From: Bacteroidales bacterium UBA1392
Lineage (GTDB): Bacteria > Bacteroidota > Bacteroidia > Bacteroidales > UBA932
NCBI GenBank assembly: GCA_002305275.1
Contig: DBQO01000033.1
Coordinates: forward strand, 1-64,000
Reading direction: 5' to 3'
DNA: 64,000 nt
In this document: positions 7,076 to 16,025 of the stretch, piece by piece
Layout: each line of letters opens with the position of its first letter
How positions within the stretch are numbered: the stretch's first letter is position 1
Notes under the pieces: model-generated
Database searches by the model: none
Told to the model about the DNA's origin: nothing
Seen by the model: only the letters and a program-made list of their open reading frames with translations
Made by a program: the position numbers and the translations under genes

Positions 7076-7237
7076 ATGAAAAAATCATTTATAATCTCTA
7101 TTGTGCTTAGTGTTTCAATATTTACTCTTTATTCTCAGAATAAAACTATTAAAGGAAGGGTAATTGATGAGAGTTTGGAAACTTGGCCATGCATATCAAT
7201 TGTGATTAATGACACTGTTAAAGTTTCTTGCCGATAG
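7076..7237 (+). pseudogene. Truncated 5' end of a carboxypeptidase-like regulatory domain gene (copy 2)
   Basis: The frame encodes a Sec signal peptide (MKKSFIISIVLS) and the start of a carboxypeptidase-regulatory-like domain (NKTIKGRVIDES, then CISIVINDTVKV). After 53 codons it runs into the 3' end of the convergent tdh gene and stops. Full members of this family are much longer. The start at 7076 is chosen because a signal peptide begins there. The abrupt end marks the junction between the island and the core chromosome. Confidence 0.7.
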
Positions 7238-8165
7238 CGGCAAGCATATCGTCAATCATAGCCTCCATATCCCATTTGGGGTTCCAACCCCATTCTGCAC
7301 GGGCACAAGAGTCATCCATCTTATCAGGCCATGAAGCGGAAATGGCCGCTTTTACAGGGTCAATATTATAGTCAAAAACGGCATTAGGAAGACGTTTTGC
7401 GATTGAGGCAAAGAGTTCACGGGGGTTGAAACTCATTGCAGTAATATTGAAACTGTTTCGGTGAATCAATTTGGCGGGATCGGCCTCCATAAGTTGTATA
7501 ACGGCATCCAGAGCATCCGGCATATAGAGCATATCCATATAGGTCTCCGCAGGAACCTCACAGGTGTAACGGCCGTTTTTCAGAACTTCGTAAAATACCT
7601 CAACGGCATAGTCCGTAGTGCCGCCGCCGGGCAGCGCTCCACTGGAAATAATGCCCGGATAACGTACACTGCGTGTATCAACTCCGAAACGGGTAAAATA
7701 GTAGTCGCTTAGCAACTCGCCCGCAACCTTACACACACCATAAATGGTATTGGGTCTCATAATGGTATCCTGCGGAGTCATGTTGTGAGGTGTGCTTTCG
7801 CCGAATACTCCTATTGAGCTCGGAGTGAATACTGCACAGCCGCATTCTTTAGCGATGTTAAGTGAATTGAGTAAGGCTCCCATATTGAGACGCCAGGCTG
7901 TCAGCGGACGGGCCTCCCCTGCTGCACTGAGCATGGCCACGAGATTGAATATAGTATCTATCTTATATTTTTTAACGATTTCTGCGAAATGTTGCTCATC
8001 TAGGGCGTCAAATTGTTCGGTAGTCGCGAAGCCGCGCAACTTTTCGACCATCTCATCTTTCAAATCCGAAGCAATTACATTATCTTTACCATAGTTTTTC
8101 TGGAGGTGAGGTACGAGTTCGGTTCCTATTTGACCTCCGGCACCTACAACAAGTATACGTTTCAT
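7218..8165 (-). CDS. tdh: L-threonine 3-dehydrogenase, SDR (epimerase-like) type
   Basis: A 315-residue cytoplasmic enzyme of the extended SDR family that oxidises L-threonine to 2-amino-3-ketobutyrate with NAD+. The N-terminal nucleotide-binding motif is VGAGGQIGTEL. The catalytic Tyr and Lys are in YGVCK, with the Ser/Thr partner in TPSSIGVFGES. VRYPGIIS and the substrate region GGGTTDYA are typical of the Bacteroidota threonine dehydrogenase branch. The start at 8165 (MKRILVVGAG) is preferred to an ATG at 8222, which would add 19 residues ahead of the fold. A TATCTTTG -7 box lies upstream. Its 3' end overlaps a truncated island gene by 20 bases. Confidence 0.85.
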   Translation of the reverse strand: MKRILVVGAGGQIGTELVPHLQKNYGKDNVIASDLKDEMVEKLRGFATTEQFDALDEQHFAEIVKKYKIDTIFNLVAMLSAAGEARPLTAWRLNMGALLNSLNIAKECGCAVFTPSSIGVFGESTPHNMTPQDTIMRPNTIYGVCKVAGELLSDYYFTRFGVDTRSVRYPGIISSGALPGGGTTDYAVEVFYEVLKNGRYTCEVPAETYMDMLYMPDALDAVIQLMEADPAKLIHRNSFNITAMSFNPRELFASIAKRLPNAVFDYNIDPVKAAISASWPDKMDDSCARAEWGWNPKWDMEAMIDDMLAAIGKKL

Positions 8166-8190
8166 ATCAATTTTTAACGAAATTATTATA

Positions 8191-8198
8191 CAAAGATA
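8191..8198 (-). promoter_or_regulatory. -7 box of tdh promoter
   Basis: On the minus strand this reads TATCTTTG, matching the Bacteroidota -7 consensus TAnnTTTG, 25 bases before the tdh start. No clear TTTG -33 box is visible at the right spacing. Confidence 0.55.
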
Positions 8199-8214
8199 AT
8201 GATTTTGCAGTAAA

Positions 8215-9111
8215 ATGGCCATTTTAATTTCGATTTCTTCATTATCCGATAAAGAGGGGTTCGTTGACTGGGGTTTTGCTCCGGTAGCGGAGACTGGAGA
8301 GGATTACCGTCGCTTCAGGGAATATATCTCCCGCGGAGAAAATGCCGATATGAAATATCTTGCAAAAAACATGGATAAAAGGGAGAATCCTTCCCTATTG
8401 GTACCGGGTGCCCGTTCGGTGATTTGTTTTCTGGCCCCCTACAGCAGCATCCGAAGCTCCGTAGCTGCATTCGCCCTCGGAAAGGATTACCACGATGTGA
8501 TAAAGGAGAAGCTCCGGAGAATCTCACTGCATCTGTCGCAAGAATGCGCTAAGCACAATCTGGAGTATAATGGACGCTGCTTTATCGACAGTGCACCGGT
8601 GATGGAGCGCTATTGGGCCGCCGAAGCGGGATTGGGTTTTATCGGACGTAATAATTTTCTCATATCGCCGGAGTACGGGCTGCGCACCCTGATCGGAGTG
8701 ATCATCTGCAATATTCCGGCGGAGTGGCTCGGAGAGCGAAGGGAGAAGATAGCAGATGGGTGTGGGGAGTGCCGGCGCTGTATGGATGCATGTCCCGAAG
8801 GTGCGCTATATGCCCCTTTCCGGCTGGATGCGCGCAAATGTATCTCCTTCCATACTATTGAATCTCGTGAGATCTATTCCGCCCGCCCTGTGGATTACTG
8901 CGGCCAGATCTTCGGGTGTGAAATCTGTCTCCGCGCCTGCCCCTATGATCGCGACTCCGAAGGATGGGAAGAATTGCGTACCAATGCGGAGGAGATACTA
9001 TCCAAGAGTCCGCAAGATTGGCACGTTATGGATAAAAAAGAATTTAAGGAACGGTTTGGCGATACGCCTTTAAGCCGAGCCGGCCTTGACAAAATAAAGA
9101 ACAATTTATGA
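8215..9111 (+). CDS. queG: Epoxyqueuosine reductase
   Basis: QueG reduces epoxyqueuosine to queuosine in tRNA, the last step of the pathway, using cobalamin and two [4Fe-4S] clusters. The protein has 298 residues. IDSAPVMER (around 124-132) carries the catalytic Asp. Cys183, 186, 189 and 193 (CGECRRCMDACP) and Cys209, 235, 238 and 242 (CEICLRACP) are the cluster ligands. It lacks the C-terminal HEAT extension of longer homologues, which is usual for short forms. Another queuosine gene, tgt, lies 5.8 kb downstream. A TGATTTTG element ends 7 bases before the ATG, so the transcript may have almost no leader. The stop overlaps the next gene (ATGA). Confidence 0.92.
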   Translation: MAILISISSLSDKEGFVDWGFAPVAETGEDYRRFREYISRGENADMKYLAKNMDKRENPSLLVPGARSVICFLAPYSSIRSSVAAFALGKDYHDVIKEKLRRISLHLSQECAKHNLEYNGRCFIDSAPVMERYWAAEAGLGFIGRNNFLISPEYGLRTLIGVIICNIPAEWLGERREKIADGCGECRRCMDACPEGALYAPFRLDARKCISFHTIESREIYSARPVDYCGQIFGCEICLRACPYDRDSEGWEELRTNAEEILSKSPQDWHVMDKKEFKERFGDTPLSRAGLDKIKNNL

Positions 9112-9965
9112 TGAAGCTACAGACCCCGGTAGAGTGTGCTCATTTGAAAGAGCGGCTCGGATATAAGAATAAGTATTTTTTTATAGGCTCCTGCTTTGCA
9201 GCCGAGATCGGCTCTATGATGAAGGATCTGGGATTTGATCTATTGCTGAACCCCTTCGGAGTACTCTACAACCCCGCATCCATCCATTCTTCCATAAATA
9301 GGCTCGCTTCGGGAACTCCTTTCACTGAAAAGGATATTATCATCAGTGACGGTCGATACACCTCATTTTTCCATCACAGCACCTTTACAAGGGGGAGTGC
9401 GGAGGAGTTTCTGGCCAACGCCAATGCTTGCCTGGAGAGGGACAGCGCACGGTTTGCTGCTGCCGATACCTGCGTAGTGACTCTCGGAACTGCCTGGGTC
9501 TTCAGACATCTGGAGCTCGATATAATTGTTTCCAACTGCCATAAGATACATCCGGCACAATTCCGCAGAGAGTGTCTTGAGGTAGAAGAGGTGACAGGTA
9601 AGTTGTGCGAAATTGTGGAAATACACCCCGACAAAAAGTGGATATTTACCGTAAGTCCGATAAGGCACCTAAAGGACACTGCACACGGCAATCAGCTCAG
9701 TAAATCCATTCTGCTGCTGGCCATAGACCGACTTCAGCAGCTCCATCCGGAGGTAGGCTATTTCCCCGCTTACGAGATTATGATGGATGAATTGCGTGAT
9801 TACCGCTTTTACGCGGAAAATATGACGCATCCTACCGACCAGAGCATCCGCTACATCTTTGAGCGGTTCTGTGATTATGCAATAGATGCTTCGCAAATGG
9901 CCACGATAGCCGAAGCGAAAAAACGCCTAAGGGCATCGCGGCACATCAGCTTTACTTCGAAGTAA
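9108..9965 (+). CDS. GSCFA domain protein
   Basis: A 285-residue protein of the GSCFA family. The name-giving motif is at residues 27-31 (FIGSCFA), and the SGNH-like ending includes MTHPTDQSIRYIFERF. Conserved features such as NPFGVLYNP and FTVSPIRHLKD are present. The family is widespread in Bacteroidota and probably has an SGNH-hydrolase fold, but its substrate is not established. There is no signal peptide. The ATG overlaps the queG stop, so the two are co-translated. The 3' end overlaps the convergent macroglobulin gene by 14 bases. Confidence 0.88.
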   Translation: MMKLQTPVECAHLKERLGYKNKYFFIGSCFAAEIGSMMKDLGFDLLLNPFGVLYNPASIHSSINRLASGTPFTEKDIIISDGRYTSFFHHSTFTRGSAEEFLANANACLERDSARFAAADTCVVTLGTAWVFRHLELDIIVSNCHKIHPAQFRRECLEVEEVTGKLCEIVEIHPDKKWIFTVSPIRHLKDTAHGNQLSKSILLLAIDRLQQLHPEVGYFPAYEIMMDELRDYRFYAENMTHPTDQSIRYIFERFCDYAIDASQMATIAEAKKRLRASRHISFTSK

Positions 9966-12900
9966 TCTTCATAGAGCCTGTATGGCCTCTGTATTCATTC
10001 GCATAGAGCGACTCTATCTCTACGAGTGAGGTTGAGAAAGTACCCTCCTGCGTGATATAGAAACGTTCTTCGATGGTCAGATTTCCTTCGGGCAACAGCT
10101 CGAAGTAGTAATTGGTAAACGACTCATGCTGCTCCTTGTAAAATTCTCCCCAAAATCCTGTAAAAAAGAATGATCTCTCATCCAAAGGATAGAAGCAGGC
10201 GGGACGCATAGCTTTCATCCTCACAAAACTGCGGTTTTCGCTATTCCTGATATAATATCGGGCAATAATCTCGTCCCCTACATTGAGTTTTTCGCCATCC
10301 ATTATCACTTTCGAATCGGATGCTCTAACAAATTCCCTGTTAACCTCGATCTCATTTGCCGCAGGCTTTACATCATCAATCACGGTGTCATAAGTGTAAT
10401 AGACTGCACCCAGTTTGAGATCTTTTGCACCGCTTGAAACCAGCGCATGAACCGCATCGATAGTAGCGACGGTGTTTTCCCAGGCCTGGTTGTGCTTCTG
10501 CAGGAGCATCCACAATGCCAGCGAATCCACCATATCCTTCTCGCCGAGTCTGGCGAATAGGGTCATCAGTTTGGCATGAGCGTAGATTTCGCTATTCATA
10601 AGACCCCTGAAAGGCATTACCGCATTGGGGAAATAGCATCCTATTGTAGGATTTATCACCGCATAATCCTTAAGCGAAGCATTGAAGTCGGCAATTCGGG
10701 AGTCAAATTTTTTGCTCCAAAAACCGGTCTCCTTGCAGTTGAGCAGTATATGGGCGAGTTGTGCTTTATTCAAAATGGCAATCTTTTGCCATCCATCGGC
10801 AGTATCGGAGAGGAATTTGCTGAAGGCAGTCGAAACCTTCCCCTTCATCTGATACTCCAAATAGTGACTGCGCACATAGAAGAGATTGATTGAGTTGAAT
10901 GAATTATATCTCTCGCGACTGTAGGCTTCACGGATCCTCTCATCTATGTAACCTACCGCTCCTTCCACAAGTTTTTTCTCCGCCTCACTAAACTCTATCG
11001 CACCAAAATCGCGTAACTGGCTCATTTTTTCAAGGAAAAACAACGTAAGCCGCTCGGAAGAGGGCATTCCGTCAAACCAGGCGAAACCGCCGTCCATATT
11101 GTGGAGTTTGGAAAGCGCTTTTATCGCCTCTTCCCGGAAACTCTCAACCGATGCGCCATCCACTTCCTTCTCCCTACCATCCATGGTCAGCACTTTTGCC
11201 CTCATCTGATTGATGTAAAGTGCGTTTGTCCACTCAATGGCATTGTTGGATTCGGGCTTTGAAACCACCGGCAGGGCCTCTTTTACGGCAGTAAGTGTGG
11301 AGTATTCGGCGTGTCTTATTCGTGGATTTCGCGCTTTTATGCGTTTGTGAAGCTGATCCTCATAATATTTGTGGCCGTGAGGGCCGCCTATGACAAAGGA
11401 AGCTGCTTCGGTAATGGTAATCTCCTTCGGAAGAATGGTGACAATATGTTTTTCACCATCACTATAATTGCCCGCTTTAAAGCTGATGGCAACTCCGAGT
11501 TTACTCACATTTTCGGGTGGAGTTACGCTCCAGGCGAGCTCCTTCTGACTGCCGACTGCAAGAGTCAGGGCCTTCGCATCCGTATCTTTAAGGATTAACT
11601 CCTCCCCTGTCTCTTCGTTGTAAAACTTTATGTAACCATTGCCCTTAAGTTGTTCTTCGCTTAGATTGACCACTTTACTCTTTATGACGATTTTGTCGCC
11701 TTCGCGAATAAAGAGAGGAATATTGGGTACTACCATCAGTTCCTTGCGAACTATCAGCGAGTGCTCCGCATTACCGGTTTTGAGGGACTTGTCGTAGCCC
11801 ATCACCAGCACGCGGAAGGTCGAGAGAAGGTCCCCTGTGGTGTACTCTACCTCCACTTTTCCATCTCTACCGCTCCTCAGATGAGGGTAAAATGCGATAA
11901 GTTCGCCGAATTGCGACCTTATGGTCATCTCTTCACTTCCGGACGCTTCTTTTTCCTCAACGCTACTCTCTTCTTCGACATTCGACACCAGCGGCATGGA
12001 CTCGACTATGTAATTAGTCATATCCCTGGCAGAACTCCTGGCAACCATCTCCTTTGTATCAGACCGATATCCGTAAAGGGGCTGATAGCGGTAAGCAAGG
12101 GTTGTTGTTATATAGGGTGCGGCATTATGGACCTTTACAGACAGCGGGCTGAATGAGAATGAGTTGGCTCCATACCTGTCGGTAGTTTTGTCAAAGATTG
12201 AGAGCACATATTCGGCGTCGGGAGCTCCCGTAATGGTGAATTTCTCCTTGGTTTGAGGGCCGGTACAATCTCTGAAGGATTCAATATCCACATTGAAAAG
12301 AACTTTGCCCGGACGGGAAAATTCATATTGATGGTCAATTGGCTCTCCGTTGCGGAATCCGAAGAGGGAGAGTTTTATTGAACTGCGGTACTCCTCCTTG
12401 TAAGGCAGCGTAATCCTAACCACCTCATTTTTGAGGTGCAGTGATTCCCTATGGTGGCATTTATGATTATCAAAGAGACCTGCTTCGAGATAGAGGTCAT
12501 CTTCGGTCGTACCGAGGAGAAAATCTATGCCGTTTTCGGTTACAATGGGATAGTAAAAGTATTTCGCCTTGAAAGGCAGACTCTTTTCATTTATATCGAA
12601 TATCACAATATCTGTCTTGCCTTCAACTTTAATACCCCTGTAAACGGTGCTGTATGCGAGAGTATATTTTCCGGACTTTACAGAAGCGAAGTCAAATGGA
12701 ACTTTAATATTTGATGAGACCGTTTCGCTTTTTACCACCTTTCCATCCTGCAACAACGAATAAGTAACTTTTGTACCATAAGGACGATGATTAAGATTAT
12801 CTACGGTAAATGTCACGGCCTTGACCTCATTTTTCTCCACAATCACACTCGAAATTCCACTTTCAGGGTCTGTGACACTTTGTGACATCGGAACTGAAAA

Positions 12901-14793
12901 GCGGAGTCCCATTACCAGAGGGATATCGGAAACCCTTACCGTGGTGCTCTTGCTATGGGTTTCTCCCAGCGGGTCGGTAACTTTGGCATCGATCACAAAC
13001 GAAATGACATTTTCGGAGTGAATATTGGGATTGAAACTCGCTCCTACAGGATGTTCTGCGACAAAAGAGATCTCAAACCGTCCATCATTGTCCGACAGAA
13101 CCTCTCCGGAAGCCACCTCTTCCGAATAATGATAATCGTAGGATTTACGGCCGGGATACCATTCGGAACGGCGTGTAACAGTATATTCTACCTTGCTTCC
13201 CGCAATGGAGTAGCCGGCAAAACTCTCCACGGTTCCCTTTTGACGCACTATATCGGAAAAGATGTAAACTCCCTCATTCGGCTCGAGCCTGAAATCAAAA
13301 TTGGGTCTTTTATAGCTCTCGACCCGCACCTCACCAAGGTATCTGTTGCCTGCAATAATAGAGTAAATCCCGTTTTTACCATCTTCGGGGATTTTGAAAA
13401 AACCGCTGGCTGATCCCATATCGTTTGTCACCACTTTAAAGGTGGCAAACGGTTTATCCTCAGAAGTATGGCGTATTGAGAGCTCAATAGGCTTGTTGGC
13501 CAAAACCTCACCCCTTTCTCTATCGCTTTTATAGCAGATTACCTTGAAGAAAATGGTATCGGAGGGCTTGTAAAGCTTGCGGTCAGTGTAGAGTGCCATA
13601 TTCTCCAACATATATGTACTCTCATCAATTTCTTCATAATAATTATCTATTGACAAAAACGGGGCATAAATATCCTTACCTGCCGAGACTCTGAGTCTCC
13701 AGATTATAGATTCATTGCCTTTTTTCTTTTCGAGCATCAGAGGAAGTGAGGTGAATCCCTTCTGAGTGACTATAGCCTTCTTGGTAGGAGTAAGTTTTGT
13801 CACACCGAAACGGCTTTTGATATCCGAATCTCTGTATACTTCTGCCAGAACCTCTTTATAGGGTTTGCCTGTAACGATGTCAGCTGCATAGATTTCCTGT
13901 ATATTGCCAACCTTGCGAAGTCCCGTAGCCACCGAACTTACGCTAAGAGCACTATAAGAATTTTGTTTCCCTGAATGGAAATGGAGAATATAATTGCCTG
14001 CTGCCCCACAGGAAATGGTATCTCTCCGTTCCGATGAAATATTGTACTCATTCGGCATATCGTAGGTGCGGGAAAAAACCTTTTTAGATATGCGTCTGAG
14101 ATTGAACATGTCGAGTCTATAGCCACTTCCCCAGAAACGATTATCATCAAGTCGGTATATATCGAGGGTAACGCGACTGATATTGCGTGTACCTATCTCG
14201 ATGGTCATATCCTGGTGAGGGATATATTGTGACTTGTGTGAAACAATGCTTGCCGATAAATCCTCCGACTCCATCTCTTCTATTAACCGTTTCACCTCAT
14301 TGTAATAGTAATCTTTGGAGGAGTGTCCTTTTAGTACATCCAGACAACGGGCTTTAAAGGCAAGGTAGTCGGCACCGCTCTGATTATCTTTGTCGGCTAT
14401 CTTATATCTTTCATACTCGAGCTTGATGTAATGGAGCCTCAAAACTCTCGGATGGTCCGAATATTTTGCTATACTTTCGTCAAGGTTGTCATACAAAATG
14501 TCCCTCTGTTGAGTGACCTTTGGATAGTATGAATTGGACTCTTTCCAGTTGTATTCCCGGAGCTGTTCCTGCTTTTTCTCGCGTATGACGAGCAATTCAA
14601 GGTCATCACCCGATTTCTCTGCAAGAACTTCCAGTTCATCGAGATATTTGACGGCAGTCTGGGGAAGGCCCTTTTTTTCGGCCTTCTCTACTTTCTTCCA
14701 CAAGTCGCTGTAATCAACTGATTTGTAAGATTGTGCATTTATCATAGATGTCATAGGTATTATCAACAATAAAAAAGTGAGCAATCGTTTCAT
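9952..14793 (-). CDS. Alpha-2-macroglobulin-like protein, thioester-less
   Basis: A 1613-residue exported protein with a signal peptide (MKRLLTFLLLIIPM, cleavage after INA). The middle has macroglobulin domains (YTDRKLYKPSDTIFFKV is the typical MG2/bait-side motif). The A2M domain follows: FYPHLRSGRDGKVEVEYTTG, then KELMVVPNIPLFIREGDKI. The complement-like toroid has LSKLHNMDGGFAWFDG. Bacterial A2Ms are thought to trap or inhibit proteases in the envelope. The thioester CxEQ expected after ALPVV is absent, replaced by KPESNNAIEW, so covalent trapping is not possible. The protein is shorter than many Bacteroidota homologues, which run to about 1800-2000 residues. It is transcribed alone and diverges from tgt. 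Confidence 0.88.
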   Translation of the reverse strand: MKRLLTFLLLIIPMTSMINAQSYKSVDYSDLWKKVEKAEKKGLPQTAVKYLDELEVLAEKSGDDLELLVIREKKQEQLREYNWKESNSYYPKVTQQRDILYDNLDESIAKYSDHPRVLRLHYIKLEYERYKIADKDNQSGADYLAFKARCLDVLKGHSSKDYYYNEVKRLIEEMESEDLSASIVSHKSQYIPHQDMTIEIGTRNISRVTLDIYRLDDNRFWGSGYRLDMFNLRRISKKVFSRTYDMPNEYNISSERRDTISCGAAGNYILHFHSGKQNSYSALSVSSVATGLRKVGNIQEIYAADIVTGKPYKEVLAEVYRDSDIKSRFGVTKLTPTKKAIVTQKGFTSLPLMLEKKKGNESIIWRLRVSAGKDIYAPFLSIDNYYEEIDESTYMLENMALYTDRKLYKPSDTIFFKVICYKSDRERGEVLANKPIELSIRHTSEDKPFATFKVVTNDMGSASGFFKIPEDGKNGIYSIIAGNRYLGEVRVESYKRPNFDFRLEPNEGVYIFSDIVRQKGTVESFAGYSIAGSKVEYTVTRRSEWYPGRKSYDYHYSEEVASGEVLSDNDGRFEISFVAEHPVGASFNPNIHSENVISFVIDAKVTDPLGETHSKSTTVRVSDIPLVMGLRFSVPMSQSVTDPESGISSVIVEKNEVKAVTFTVDNLNHRPYGTKVTYSLLQDGKVVKSETVSSNIKVPFDFASVKSGKYTLAYSTVYRGIKVEGKTDIVIFDINEKSLPFKAKYFYYPIVTENGIDFLLGTTEDDLYLEAGLFDNHKCHHRESLHLKNEVVRITLPYKEEYRSSIKLSLFGFRNGEPIDHQYEFSRPGKVLFNVDIESFRDCTGPQTKEKFTITGAPDAEYVLSIFDKTTDRYGANSFSFSPLSVKVHNAAPYITTTLAYRYQPLYGYRSDTKEMVARSSARDMTNYIVESMPLVSNVEEESSVEEKEASGSEEMTIRSQFGELIAFYPHLRSGRDGKVEVEYTTGDLLSTFRVLVMGYDKSLKTGNAEHSLIVRKELMVVPNIPLFIREGDKIVIKSKVVNLSEEQLKGNGYIKFYNEETGEELILKDTDAKALTLAVGSQKELAWSVTPPENVSKLGVAISFKAGNYSDGEKHIVTILPKEITITEAASFVIGGPHGHKYYEDQLHKRIKARNPRIRHAEYSTLTAVKEALPVVSKPESNNAIEWTNALYINQMRAKVLTMDGREKEVDGASVESFREEAIKALSKLHNMDGGFAWFDGMPSSERLTLFFLEKMSQLRDFGAIEFSEAEKKLVEGAVGYIDERIREAYSRERYNSFNSINLFYVRSHYLEYQMKGKVSTAFSKFLSDTADGWQKIAILNKAQLAHILLNCKETGFWSKKFDSRIADFNASLKDYAVINPTIGCYFPNAVMPFRGLMNSEIYAHAKLMTLFARLGEKDMVDSLALWMLLQKHNQAWENTVATIDAVHALVSSGAKDLKLGAVYYTYDTVIDDVKPAANEIEVNREFVRASDSKVIMDGEKLNVGDEIIARYYIRNSENRSFVRMKAMRPACFYPLDERSFFFTGFWGEFYKEQHESFTNYYFELLPEGNLTIEERFYITQEGTFSTSLVEIESLYANEYRGHTGSMKITSK

Positions 14794-14850
14794 AACCTCT
14801 TGATTTTATGTTTAATCAATAGTGTTTCCAAAAATATGCCATTAATTTCA

Positions 14851-14858
14851 TAACTTTG
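14851..14858 (+). promoter_or_regulatory. -7 box of tgt promoter
   Basis: TAACTTTG matches TAnnTTTG and lies 20 bases before the tgt ATG. The -33 element is weak. Confidence 0.5.
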
Positions 14859-14878
14859 CTCAAATTTAGCAAAAGAAG

Positions 14879-16012
14879 ATGAGATTCACGCTACAGGCGA
14901 AGGATAAAAGTGGTACAGCTGCAAGATGCGGGATTATGGAGACCAACCACGGAAAGATTGAAACCCCGATTTTCATGCCCGTGGGTACGGTAGGTTCCGT
15001 TAAGGGAGTTTATCACCGGGATCTTGAAGAGGATATCGGCGCACAGATTATTCTGGGTAACACCTACCATCTCTACCTTCGTCCCGGACCGGATATTCTC
15101 CGGCAGGCGGGCGGACTGCACAAGTTCATCTCCTGGGAGAAACCGATCCTGACCGACAGTGGCGGATTTCAGGTTTTTTCACTGGCTCAGTGCCGCAAAC
15201 TCACCGACGAAGGATATGAGTTTCAATCTCACATAGACGGTTCCAAACACCTTTTTACGCCTGAAAACAATGTCGATATCCAACGCATCATAGGTGCCGA
15301 TATCATCATGGCCCTCGACGAGTGCTGCCCGGGCGATGCCGACTGTAAGTACGCGGCTGAGTCTCTCGATCTTACCATGAAGTGGCTCAAGCGATGCATC
15401 GCACGATTCGACAGTACGGAACCCCTCTACGGCCACCATCAGGCCTTCTTTCCGATAGTTCAAGGTTGTATCTATCCCGACCTGAGGCGTAAAGCCGCTG
15501 AGGAGCTTACCGCCCTCGACAGGGAGGGCTATGCCATAGGAGGACTCTCGGTAGGTGAACCTACCGAACTGATGTACCAAATGATAGAGGAGGTACATCC
15601 TATCCTGCCTCAGGATAAGCCGCGCTATCTGATGGGAGTAGGCACTCCGGCCAATATCCTTGAGGCAATAGCCCGTGGTATCGACATGTTTGACTGTGTA
15701 ATGCCAACCCGCAACGGACGCAACGGGATGCTCTTTACCGGCGAGGGCATCATCAACATCCGCAACCGTAAATGGGCAGAGGACTTCTCTCCCATTGATC
15801 CTGATGGTACATCTTTTGTTGACAGGAGATACACCAAGACCTATTTGAGACACCTCTTCATTGCCGGAGAGATGCTCGGAGCCCAGATTGCAAGCGAACA
15901 CAATCTCGCTTTTTACCTCAATCTAGTGAAAATGGCCCGCGAACACATACTCAAGGGTGATTTCAACTCCTGGAAATGCGCCATGGTAAAGAAACTTCAA
16001 ACAAGACTGTAA
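14879..16012 (+). CDS. tgt: tRNA-guanine transglycosylase (queuine tRNA-ribosyltransferase)
   Basis: Tgt exchanges guanine 34 of GUN-anticodon tRNAs for preQ1. The 377 residues show the family order: FMPVGTVGSVKG, IILGNTYHLYLRPG, TDSGGFQVFSL, MALDECCPGD, GGLSVGEP, and DCVMPTRNGRNGMLFT with the catalytic Asp. The usual zinc site (CxCxxC plus His) should follow KWAEDFSPIDP; here that stretch reads DGTSFVDRRYTKTYLRHLF with no Cys. The zinc ligands are therefore lost while the fold continues. lptG follows after 13 bases, probably in one transcript. Together with queG this gives two queuosine steps in the window. Confidence 0.93.
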   Translation: MRFTLQAKDKSGTAARCGIMETNHGKIETPIFMPVGTVGSVKGVYHRDLEEDIGAQIILGNTYHLYLRPGPDILRQAGGLHKFISWEKPILTDSGGFQVFSLAQCRKLTDEGYEFQSHIDGSKHLFTPENNVDIQRIIGADIIMALDECCPGDADCKYAAESLDLTMKWLKRCIARFDSTEPLYGHHQAFFPIVQGCIYPDLRRKAAEELTALDREGYAIGGLSVGEPTELMYQMIEEVHPILPQDKPRYLMGVGTPANILEAIARGIDMFDCVMPTRNGRNGMLFTGEGIINIRNRKWAEDFSPIDPDGTSFVDRRYTKTYLRHLFIAGEMLGAQIASEHNLAFYLNLVKMAREHILKGDFNSWKCAMVKKLQTRL

Positions 16013-16025
16013 GAGCTACGGCAAG

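Noticed and set aside
7001..7237. Start at 7001 for the truncated signal-peptide gene
   Set aside because: That reading would run through the terminator at 7028-7052. The signal peptide starts at 7076.
1..7237. Island as a prophage or integrative element
   Set aside because: No integrase, transposase, phage structural gene, tRNA or terminal repeats were seen. Rhs cassette exchange explains the content.
15179..15901. A 240-codon minus-strand frame inside tgt
   Set aside because: It is antisense to conserved Tgt motifs and has no homology that I recognise.
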